Shown here in pieces: positions 1-9,614 of a DNA stretch of 64,000 nt. The notes beneath the pieces are model-generated. The model worked only from the letters and a program-made list of their open reading frames with translations. It was not told the origin of the DNA and did not search any database. The position numbers were made by a program, and so were the translations under genes. Within the stretch, counting starts at the first letter, position 1; the number at the start of each line of letters is the position of its first letter. The stretch lies in the NCBI GenBank assembly GCA_905221605.1, contig CAJNDS010002046.1:177501-241500 (forward strand), read 5' to 3'. This DNA comes from Symbiodinium natans (taxonomy: Eukaryota; Sar; Dinophyceae; Suessiales; Symbiodiniaceae).

Positions 1-1064
1 CCAATGAAGAAGACTTCCTGGGCCGGCGCCCTCATGGGCCACATGCAATGCAGCTGTCGTGTCTTTCTGTGGTGGCTTTGCTATGCAAGGCAAGGCAAGT
101 GCAACAGCCCGTGAGGTGCCTTTTGAGGGATGCTGTCTATCTTGACAATCTGAGAAACTCTGTCCATGTCACCGGGTCCCCATAGCTCCAATACTTTGCA
201 CGCAAACGTCTTCAAGCTCATGGGTTGACACAGGTTACACGGTGCAGCGGTTTGCTTGAGCATGGGGCCTGCAAGTGGCCTCGAAGTGTTCTCTTGGGAC
301 CTTTGGCGGGCTCCTTTTTAAATTGCTCTTTTGGACCGCACGGGTTTTGATTTTGGCCGAGCAGCACAGCCAAGTGCTTTGCGATGGTCGCAAAAGATGC
401 ACCCCGCAAAGAGCCGACAAGCGATGAAGAGCTCCTGGCGAAACAGTCGCTGAAGCAAAAATCCACAATCCTAAAGCCTGTCCTATTGATTTCAGGCTCT
501 GGAGATGTGCAGGGTGCAAAGCATGCAGAGTGCCCGACCAACCGGCCCATAGGCGTCCAAAAGCCACAGCCCTAAACGCTTAGCTGCCGTCCTCTCGGTA
601 GGCGACGGCATCAGACCCTCAGTCGAAGCGGCGTTGTTTTGAGAAACTTTCCAAAGCCCAATAGCCAGCTACACACCCAAAGCGCATCCTCCCATGGCCC
701 TTTCTGGGGGCCGCGCAAGAGTTGATGCAGAACTGACCCACGATCATGGTGGCATTCAGCACCTTGACTTTTTGGGGGGCTTTGGGACACTTTGGGCAGG
801 CTTGGAACTCGTGAAGCTCGGAGACCCGAGCGAAGCAGAGAGAAGCAGGGTGCCATAGGGTGCCTGCTCTTCCCAAATGGCTCTGGGGGCGCTTCTGGAT
901 GCGATGATTCTGCCGAGCCAGCATTTTGTGCGTTAGTCTTTTCTGGCTGATGGGGGCCAGCCTATGTGTTATGTGACTGCGCGTTGCAGAAAGTTTTCCC
1001 AAGCCGGCTATGGTCTCTCCTCGGCCAGGAAACCATCTCAGATCGAGGATGATCGAGGTCTACG

Positions 1065-1175
1065 TTACGACAGTCTTCGTTTGCCCAGTGGAGTTGCACC
1101 GCCTCGTTTGCGACACAAATTGACTTCACCGCTATCTGCTTTCTTCCACATGTCCTCCACTTCCAGAACCATCTC
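1065..1175 (-). CDS. candidate terminal exon, unknown protein
   Basis: After a good acceptor (caacgttag) the minus strand is open for 36 codons to TAA. The peptide begins EMVLEVEDMWKKADSG and is basic at its end (GKRRLS). A possible preceding exon (about 1245-1358, containing YSPEYVNLVAARL) ends in phase 0 at a GT, which would fit. No family is recognised. It lies just downstream of the H-protein-like exon but does not resemble the C-terminus of that family, so it may be another gene or a chance frame. Confidence 0.25.
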   Translation of the reverse strand, partial: EMVLEVEDMWKKADSGEVNLCRKRGGATPLGKRRLS

Positions 1176-1465
1176 CTAACGTTGAGGACATTTCAGGGCC
1201 TTGCCTGGGCTTCCAGAGAGCCAGTGAGACAGGCCGAGGAAGCCACCCCACCCCACACACCAGTCATATCTCTCCGAATGACAGCCGCCAGTGATAGTAC
1301 TGATGGTGGTATGTGACAAGCGTGCAGCCACCAAATTAACGTACTCAGGGGAGTATCTTCTCAGGTGCCACGTTCTTCTGGCTGCTCGTTTCACTTCTTT
1401 TCAAGGATGTGTCGCACCGAGACTGTGGACCCACAGCTGACACAATGCTCCATTCCAGCCGATGC

Positions 1466-1508
1466 CAGAGAGCTTGAGCCATTCGTGTTCCGTAGTGTAC
1501 TTTTCTGG
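1466..1508 (-). CDS. orphan exon resembling glycine cleavage H protein
   Basis: One short minus-strand exon encodes PEKYTTEHEWLKLS. This resembles the N-terminal signature of lipoyl-carrying glycine-cleavage H proteins, (K/R)(Y/F)(S/T)xxHEW, near the start of the mature protein. H protein shuttles the aminomethyl group between the P, T and L proteins in mitochondria. An AG (gccgag) precedes the exon and a GC donor (GCATCG) follows. The expected next segment (TVGIT..AQ), the lipoyl Lys and the ESVKA motif were not found between here and the left edge, so the rest may lie outside the window or the exon may be a relic. The match covers only about 12 residues, so the call is tentative. Confidence 0.33.
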
Positions 1509-2559
1509 CTCGGCACCCCCCAGCGCCTCTCTTTTTCCGATCACCTTACCTGCACAGGGCTGGTGCTGATGGGACTTAGTCAAAGTCGCTGCACCGTCAA
1601 AAACGTCGATGTTTCTGGTCACCTCCAAATGCAGTCATGATGCCAGTGCCCCGCATTAACGGCGATTTCGTGTTTGTAATAACAAAAACGAAGCCCTGAA
1701 GCATGACTCTCCAGCATCAATGTAAACTTGTTCGAATGTGCAAGCTCGGAATCTCTGAGAATAATCGTGTTTTTCGCAAGTAGTTGGATGACAAAAACAC
1801 TCGATTTTCAACAGTAGCATCAACACCTAGGTCAAACGCACATTTCTGTACAGTGAAATGCCACGGTGTTGGATTGTTGTGGCCCATGGTTTGGGCAGAG
1901 AAGGGCTGCTAAGGCAGCCGCGATTCCCAGCCACGTGTTGCTCAGATCGCTAAACTCGATGAAGCCGCCCTGGAAAAGGGCGCACAGGTACCTGGAGAAG
2001 GGTTTGGGGTTTGTGAGCCTGTGATCCTGGACTAGCGAAGGTCAGTAGAAGTCAGCGCCGCAGCGCAACGTCCAGAAAACATGTCTCATAATTCAGAACT
2101 CCTAACTTGGGTTGTGCAAAGCATCTGTGGTGCTCAAATTTAGGCGTTGGAGTTTTTCGATCCGTGTAGAATGACTCTCCACATGACCCACTTGCAACCC
2201 AAAAGCCCAGGAGACGGGGAGAGAGTCCAAATTTGCGCAAGCGCCAAAGGTCAGGCAACACCTTGAGAAACGAAAGAGTTGCACCGCTGGAGCGCGGAGC
2301 GCGAGCTCTAAACCCTTTTTAAAGTAGCCAGGCTGATCATCGATCCGGGAGACATGACCACCAGGTGGACCGGCAACAGCAGGCGATCGAAGTCCGCCAC
2401 ATCAGCCGGGCTCGTCCGAGCTGCCTCCGGGCTCAGAGCTGGGGCTCAGAGGGCTCAGAAGGCTCAGCCGGGATTTTTCTTGGAGAAGCACAAGTTTGGA
2501 GAGTGCCAGTGACAAAGAGCATCTTCAACTGCCCATCCCTTCAAGGTGGCCTGAGGCCC

Positions 2560-3290
2560 TAAGCTGGCCTTTTTGCACCCCTAAGAGCACAAAGGTGGCC
2601 TGAGCCCAAACGAACAGAAAGTACAGCAGACCTCGGTCCCCAAGACGAGGCGAAGGTTAGGGCTTGGGCGTTCTACGGAGTTCTGTGAGAGCTCCAAGCG
2701 AGTTCGGTGCGTACTGTACCAGTTGCACAGTTTCGTGTGACAGGGTCGGTGGGTTACACGGCTTCTACGTTTGAAGCAGAAGAATGAAAACAAGGTCTGC
2801 GAGGCCAATGTGTGCAGGTCTGGTTCAGGCAAGTGGCACATGAAGCTACTTGAGTCGGCGAGCGCCCGTCCGAACTGCTTGCGTCGGGTCATGACGACCT
2901 TCATGACTTTCTCCTTCGCAGCCACTCCAAACCCATCAACCACCTGCAAAGTCCCGAAATTTACACGTGTAATGTTATGGTAAGCCACTGCTAGGCCATT
3001 GCTAGGCCCGCTAGGCAGGCCAGTCTCCTGGACTTCAGTGGAGTACTTGCTCGTCACATAGGCACCGCTCCAGGGAGACTCCTGACAGGGCCCCAACAAG
3101 AAAGCCAAAAAACCATCGCGCCTGATTGTACCAATGAAAAAACTCGTGTGAGAACATGTGAAAAACAAAACCGGATATTGGACAAGAGTTGTGGCGGAGC
3201 TGCCACGAATGCGACCACGAACCCTTACAGTAGCATCTGATAGAGAGCTTAGCTCGCACACATCTTCTTCATGCATTGTTCCATGTGATG
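2560..3290 (-). other. possible exons, unresolved (2.6-3.3 kb)
   Basis: A 231-codon minus-strand frame is open here but has mixed character. Two stretches look exon-like. One is near 3200-3276 (SLSDATVRVRGRIRGSS), faintly like the start of an OB-fold in aspartyl-tRNA synthetases. The other is near 2850-2965 (VAAKEKVMKVVMTRRKQFG) and follows an acceptor gactttgcag. No phase-consistent chain joins them, so neither is annotated as a gene. Confidence 0.15.
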
Positions 3291-3299
3291 GCTTTCACG

Positions 3300-5030
3300 C
3301 ATTCACTTAATTACTCACTTCGTTCGTGTCGTGGCTGCTTAATGGGAAAAAGCGCGAAGACTCAAGAGAAATCAGCCGAGAACATATAGAATGTAGCAAC
3401 CCATACTTCGGCCAGCCAAAGCAACAAGTTAGACAAGCATGTCCGTGTCTAGATGATGTGCAAGAGTCACCGGCATCATCGACGGCTAATTGCTAAGTGA
3501 AAGAACTTTTTGGCGATACTGAGGTATAGGAGAGCCTTGAGCAAAAACATGCTCGAATCTGAAGATTCCTTGAATGACAAGTAATGACAAAGTTGGTGAG
3601 CCGTGCCAGAGGCACTGTGGACAAGGTCCATCGCCTGACCTCCGACAACCTGCCAACACATGGGTAAGCCATACGAATTGCAAGAACGACGTGGTCCACT
3701 GAGGCCAATGGAAGTATCGGAAGTATCGGAAGTATCCGGCCTGCTGGGGGTGTTTTTGTCTCTTGCTATCGCGGGGCCTGGAAGTTGGCCGCGCGCTGGA
3801 TGTTCGTAAGCAATGCCGGAATCAACAGAATCCTTAGGTTGGGTCTCAACTGCATTCGCAGGTACGTTGCCGACCCCGGCCCTGCGACTTCCAGCTGTGT
3901 ATCGATCTGACCACAGCATGAGGTCGAGAGGCACAAGACGGCCCCGAGGTCTAGGTATCCAGCACTTGAAACGCCCCAGAACTAGCATGTTACTGCGGGG
4001 GGACGTCAAGGAATTTTGGGCATGCTGTTTTTCACTTGTTCCTCGGTACTCATGAGCTTCCAAATAAGCTCTAGGAGGAGCAGGGGAAGGCTCATGAGTG
4101 CGCTTCCCGACAGTCTCAAAATCTACAGTCTCTATCTAAAGTCTCCACGATGCTGAAAGGCCTCTCGGCCTGCTGAAAAAACAGACTCGAATAAGGCCTC
4201 CTTCGTCCAGGTGTCGGCAAGATCTGAAGCCCCGAGGTGACCAGTGCCTGGCTGCATGAGAGCCCAGCACAGATATGTCTTCATCGGTGGCTACTTCTCG
4301 GAGATTCTCGGAGCAGATATGCATCACGTTCATCTGGGATGCATGCAACGCCTTCGCCTCTCCCCCCCCCCCCCCCTGCCCCCCAATCTGTGATACCAGG
4401 CCTCGTACTGGCTGTACAGGCGATGCTGATCTCCAAAAAGGATCGCCATGGCTTGGAGTCTGTTCCAAACCAAACTTGAGCTGGGTAAGGAAAGACCCTC
4501 AGAAGAACGTTCGGCTTCGGAGAGCCGTGTCAATGTGTAAGGCTTTCTGGCCTCGGGCTAGGAAGCCTCTGGAAGTTTTTGCAAGTTCTGGAAGTTGCGA
4601 GCTTCGGGTTGAGGCCTGAAGGTAGCGAGCTTTAGCTGCTGAATCTTCACCGAAGCCGAAAAAGCTGAAGGTGCGCAGGTTCAACACCCAAGGCACCCTG
4701 AAGCGACAGGTAATACGCTCTATCATGGTCTAAACTCTACGTACATGCGCTGGACGACAGAGAATCTAGAAGACACTACCCGTTGGACCGTTGGGGTTTA
4801 ATTAGGGGCTTCGGTCGTCAGAGGGTTCACGCTCGGGCTTCCGGTACAGCAACGAAACGCTCATCACGGAAACTGTGAAAGCGGGTTTGAGGGCATGCAG
4901 GGTAAACGTCAGCATCTGGTTGACCACGCTCCCAAGCCCCCTGCGATTGGCATCTTTGCTACCTGTCACGGGCGTGAAAGATCAACGCCCTTAAAGTCTA
5001 TGGCTGCAAAAGCCGTTAAACCCTGGTGAG
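3300..5030. other. no supported gene
   Basis: Intron-like or intergenic sequence. It contains a short triplet of AAGTATCGG around 3715-3735 and a C-run at about 4363-4380. One weak minus-strand exon candidate (VPWVLNLRTFSFFGFGED) follows acceptor gtcgcttcag near 4690. Nothing here has phase support. Confidence 0.3.
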
Positions 5031-5034
5031 CATT

Positions 5035-5125
5035 TACCTCGTTTCAGCTGACAAGCCTGCCAACGAGGCTCAGTCTCTGTGTGCCTCGATGGTCCCACTG
5101 ACGAGTTCAAGCCCGGGCTGAAAGC
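5035..5125 (-). CDS. candidate exon between good splice signals
   Basis: A minus-strand stretch follows acceptor tgtgctttcag and ends at donor GTAAATG. One frame is open throughout (about 30 codons, ending RWQACQLKR). It lies downstream of the TGA of the 5.4-8.4 kb gene, so it would belong to the next gene to the left or to an alternative 3' end. No homology is recognised. Confidence 0.28.
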
Positions 5126-5413
5126 ACAGAGCATATGCAGGTGGGTCTAAGCTCTCAGAACCCCGAAGCCCTTGACGGAAGCAAACCCTTAACACTGCAG
5201 CTGCCTTTCCGAGTGTCGTCAGGAGAGCCTGACACCACTTAGCACACAGACGGTACAGCCATTGCAACACATGGCATCTGCAGCCTATGTTCGGAAGCTC
5301 AAGATACTATTAACACAACACCTGGATTCTACACCTAGAGATGCAGCCTGCCATTAAGGCTTTTCAAAAAGGAATCAACAACAGCGGGAAGCAACAAACC
5401 TCCAAGCATGCTC

Positions 5414-8400
5414 TCAAGCCCTGATTTGTGGACTCGCACGCTCAGCCTGGTGGTGGCTGCTGCCGGTTTCGCCCCATGGCAGAGCGGCAGAGCTGCAGAG
5501 CTTTTGGGCAGAGCTTCTGAGATGAGTTTTGCTGCAAGAAAGAGGGGGCTGAAGAGCGCTCAACGCAGAGGCGCCGCGAAAAACTTACTGCTTTTTTGGA
5601 GCGACTTTACTTCAAGGCCGAGGCGCAGGAGCAAATACGATGGGGCGGTAAGGCCTTCCTCAGCTCTGGGCCTACTTCCGAAGGATTTCTTGCCTCGAGT
5701 TTAGCAAGCGCGGCCACGATCCATTTTGCAAGAAGGCTGTGTATTTGAGGGCGGAAGCCTTTTCGAAGTCGTCGAGGGCCTTGGCGATGCTTCTCAAGTA
5801 ACGAAGCGACTAGGTAACCAACCCCAGTGGAGAGATAGCTTGAGCACTATGGTCATGCATCATGGCGCTTGTGCCAGCGGATCTTGAGGGGCGGCGGCAC
5901 ACACTCACAACATATTCTCACGAGAAAAAAAGACTTCCAAGTCTCACCCAAATCCTCCCCAAAGCATCCCGAGGCCCAAGGCATCCCCGCAGCTACGTTA
6001 GCTCTCTTGCACCCCCTCTGCACTGTGGCGCTTCAAGAACGAAACACTCTCTGACGCCAAGGACCCCCCGAGTGTTGGCACGAGGCTGGGACCTGAGTTC
6101 GAGAGAGGCTCAAAAAAGACTAAAGCCCGAAGCCCAAACCCCAAGTGGAGCGCACGTGGGGTCCTTGGATTATTCCAGAAGGACCAAGTTCCGAGCCGCT
6201 TTCATTGGAGACGTTGGATACTTTTCTTGGGCTCTTAGGCCTCATAGCCCCAGAACCCATTCCCAAGCCATGAGCCATGGCCAGACTTGATCCGTCAAAC
6301 ACGCTTTTTTGCTTTTTTGCCCAAGAAGATGTCTCCCGGACGTCGCTAGGCTTGAAGGAGCCTTCCATCTGCATCCTCTGCGGAAAAGATCCTATTAGCG
6401 CAGGCAGTTGCGAAAGGCTGTCCTCAGGAAGGCCCTTGCAATGGCTGTGCCATGGCTGTGCTCCGTCCTCTCAATGCATTCAAACTCTCAACCTGTGACT
6501 CAAGTTCCTTCCCTTGCATGTCCGGTTGCCACAGCAGCTCAGTCTTGCTTCCCGCTGTAGCCGTAGCCCTCAGCAACTCGAGTCCCAAACCACAGCTCCG
6601 GTCCTACTGAAAGGACAGAGCACTAAAACTCTGGGGAAGGTAGTCCACTGCCCTCTGCACCAGAAGATTAGAGCCCCCTCTGCCAGTCGAATCATGGGAT
6701 GGCATCAGGGTCGAAACGGATGCGCTTCAGGCACTACAGCTACATCGTCTATACCGGCTATGAATGTAAGCATCTTCTGGTGGGAATAATCTAGGAAGAC
6801 GAGAATGCTTCCATTCAAACCATTTCATCCATTTCATCCATTTCAAAATGGATGAAATGGTTGAAATGAAAAGAGGAAATTCCATTTATGTTTCGAAGTG
6901 AAATGGAACATCCGAGTTCCGACCATTCTGAAAACGTATGAAATGGTCTTGGGCCACTTGGGTGAACCTGCGCTCAACACATCACGGTCTCAACGATATC
7001 AAAAAATCGACGAGGATTTTTCTGACTCGGGGATGTGTTGGTTTTTTCCGACTGGCGTTCGGGGTCTCTCATTTCTTTCTCTTTCCTGTATTGCATCTTT
7101 TCTTCCTCTCCGTTCTGCGGCTTCTCGAAAGAGAGCACATGGGACACAGGAGTGGGGTGGGGGAGAAAGCGCGCGCTGTATCCTCAGTTCACGTAGTTGC
7201 CCCAAGCAGGAAAAGGAAGTACAGCGACTGAATCCACGAGGCCTACAGGCCAGAGTTCGCTGGGGCGTGCGCGTTTCGAATGAAGAAAAGGAGAAGCTCC
7301 CTCATTTCGCCAGGAACAAACTCTCGCATTTTGACAAGCATCACTAAGACATCGACAGGAGGAATGATTCCCATTCCGATGAAGCTTAAGGGTTACCTTG
7401 TCAAGAAGTAGAGGGCTCTTTTGTTCCGGCCTTTTCACATCTCTTAAGAAGAGATTGCCATTGTTATTGTGAAAAATAAGAGATTGCCATTGTTATTGTT
7501 CAAAAAAATCAGGGGCAGGGGAAGGTTCGCAGTTCATTAAAACAAAGTGGTTGTTTTTTCTGGGTAAGCACGGCTATCGAGAATGTGAAGTGTGCTCTGA
7601 TTATCCTGAATACACGGAAAACGAATTCATCGCCATAAATCATAGGAAGGGCTACAGTGCTTCTTTCTAAGAAAATGTCAGGGGACCGTTTTCAGAAGTC
7701 AAAAACGACGCTCTCCCATTTCGGAAGAAAAACTCTCTGCTTTTGATTAATAAAAACATTGTAGCAATTCTCCGCAGAGAAAGGAAAGGCACAGAGAAGC
7801 TAGTTTTCATGCTGCCTCTCAATTTTTTGCAAGGGAGAGGGGAGAGGGAAAAGAGGAAATGGGAGAGATGGGGAGTCTGTGGTGGCCCGGGTTTATCTAA
7901 TCAGTCTGAGAAAGAAAGACAAGCCTCGCGTTATTCCATACCGTATGCAGGCTAGACCCCGGATCCTGTTCAACCCAGCTTGATACCCTAGATCGTCTCT
8001 GCACGAAGCACTGCAGGGGAGACCAAGTCCAACTGCAAGGCAGGGGTGGTGCCAGTTTTGAGCTTGCAGGTCGAGCTAGAAAGCCCAGCCAGTCGCGTCC
8101 GACGGGATCATTTCAACATCGTGTTACGCCGTTATGGTAGCAAGCATGCCCAATCCAATGCAGTCCCTGCCTTCTGCTCCAATACCCGCTTCATGTCCTC
8201 CATTTGCTGGTCCATCTTCTTCCTGCCCGCTGCAGCCGCTGCATCCACTGCCCAGCGGACCAACGGACGGCTCAACAACACCGTTGAGGTTTCATTGCAT
8301 TGCACAGAAACACAGCGATGGCACAAGAGTGGCAAAATGGCAAAGGGAAAAGTGGTCGCTCTGTCCTATAGGAGAGATGCCAGAACCCTCCGCCTGCCTC

Positions 8401-8423
8401 TCCTCGTCCATGCCCGCGGCCAT
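5414..8423 (-). CDS. five-exon gene, unknown function (207 aa)
   Basis: Minus-strand exons 8423-8387, 8247-8171, 6377-6185, 5809-5611 and 5531-5414 join in phase to 208 codons, from ATG (MAAGMDEERQAE) to TGA. Phases at the four junctions are 1, 0, 1 and 2, and all agree. Donors are GTTCTG, GCAGGG (GC type), GTCCTT and GTAAAG; acceptors include ctgggcag, ttttccgcag and tttcttgcag. Exon 2 is Ala-rich then a probable coiled coil (DQQMEDMKRVLEQK). Exon 3 is Ser/Lys-rich. Exon 4 is basic and possibly helical (IHSLLAKWIVAALAKLEA). No family is recognised. Exon 4 has competing frames and donors (a GTAAGT lies 22 nt downstream of GTAAAG), so its edge is the least certain. Intron 2 is about 1.8 kb and carries the hairpin and AT-rich stretch listed separately. 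Confidence 0.5.
6818..6862. repeat. perfect 17-bp-stem hairpin in an intron
   Basis: Left arm 6818-6834 (AACCATTTCATCCATTT) and right arm 6846-6862 are exact reverse complements around an 11-nt loop. The loop repeats the CATCCATTTC motif. Further GAAATGG/CCATTTC pieces occur to about 6950. The host sequence is intron 2 of the 5.4-8.4 kb gene. It could be the end of a small foldback element; no target duplication was identified. Confidence 0.7.
7449..7506. repeat. 29-bp tandem duplication in AT-rich intron
   Basis: The 22-bp string starting AAGAGATTGCCATTG occurs at 7449 and again at 7478, giving two tandem copies with a period of 29 bp. It lies in a stretch (about 6.8-7.95 kb) with more A+T and fewer G/C tracts than its surroundings. 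This suggests an inserted element or relaxed intron sequence. Confidence 0.7.
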
Positions 8424-8699
8424 GTTGCCAAAACTCACAGCGCTACACGTGGCAAAGGGCGCGAGATGATCGTGGAGTCAATTAAAAGCGAGCACAGCAT
8501 GTGCACTGCGTGAGCTTTCTTCGAGCATTTCTGGGCCTTCCTGACATCATCGCCCCATGCTTCATGGCCTGAGGCGCAGGCCTTTTTGCCACGTTCTTTT
8601 GGGTCGGAGTGTTCATAGGATCCAACTCTGAGCTGTGGATTGCTTTGGATAGAAGCTACCTTTCGAACTTCACTGTCCTGCTAGCACCCTGTGGCTTCT

Positions 8700-8965
8700 T
8701 GCAAACCCTCTTTTAAACTTCGCTAACCGCCTCAGATTCAAGAGCTGCTGCTTGACACTCTGCAAAGACGTTTTGCTTGCTCTGAAGGCTTCGATAAGTT
8801 CAGGTTTGGGGGGATAATCCTTGGATTGATGGCAAGACTCTGCGAAATTCCGAAATATGCCACAACGGTCTCTGAAGAAGTCGAGAAAGCTTGTGAGGTC
8901 TCCAGTTGAGAGTTCATGGGTACGCGCATCTAGGAAGAGTGTCTCGCTGAGGCTACGGTGTTGCA
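8700..8965 (-). CDS. candidate exon, unknown protein
   Basis: The minus strand is open for about 85 codons with a protein-like composition (TGDLTSFLDFFRDRCGIF, then KPELIEAFRASKTSLQ) and would end at a GC dinucleotide (CTGAG|GCGGTT, near 8700). A second frame over the same bases is also open, so the reading frame is not settled. It sits between the ATG of the 5.4-8.4 kb gene and the stop of the 9.6-12.0 kb gene. Confidence 0.22.
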
Positions 8966-9614
8966 ACCTCACGCTTGAAGTGTCCGGAAGTGAAACCCCC
9001 GAGCTCCTGCTGCTTGTGAAGCTCTGCGGCCTCTCCAGCTGATCAGATGGTCAAGAGCTGCAAGGGTTGTTGTGTTCACAGCATCTGCTTGTGAAACTTC
9101 CGTTTAAGCTCTGTAGGTTGGAAGAGGGTGGGTTGGGTGGGCACTCTGAAAATCTTGCCCCCTCAGGGGTCTCAGCCCCAAACATCACATTTGGTCGCAT
9201 GCTAGCGATCAGCTTTGCTGGCAATATCCTTTACAGAACATGTACAGTACAAGGCTGTCAGCGCATGTAGCACACATGACTCATGACAGCCCTGAAACCT
9301 CGGTGTAGCTCTACACCTCGGCGCAAGAGATGAATCCCCTTCGAGGCTTCATGAGCATCGGATGGGGGGAAAGGCTAGCCTATATACTGTCGTAACAAGT
9401 CACGATTGCATGTATAGCGGAATGGGTTCGTAGTCACGATACAAGACATGTGCAACATGCAGCATGCGCTTCTGGTTGGTAATGAAAATCCACATGCATC
9501 ACAGCATGACAAACGACTGGCCCGCTTCATGAGTAATTACACCTTACTCCGACGCTTTTTCAGAACGGGGAAACAAGGGTTTAGGAGCTCTCTCAGTTTT
9601 GCGGTCATGAAGCT

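Noticed and set aside
3160-3276. Aspartyl-tRNA synthetase OB-fold exon
   Set aside because: Similarity is limited to about ten residues and no other synthetase motif is nearby.
5335-5671. Alternative exon frames for the 5.4 kb gene (83-nt exon 5671-5589 joined to a frame ending at 5335)
   Set aside because: Also phase-compatible and using the GTAAGT donor, but it splits a 199-nt frame that is open as a whole and fits the upstream exon; kept only as an alternative.
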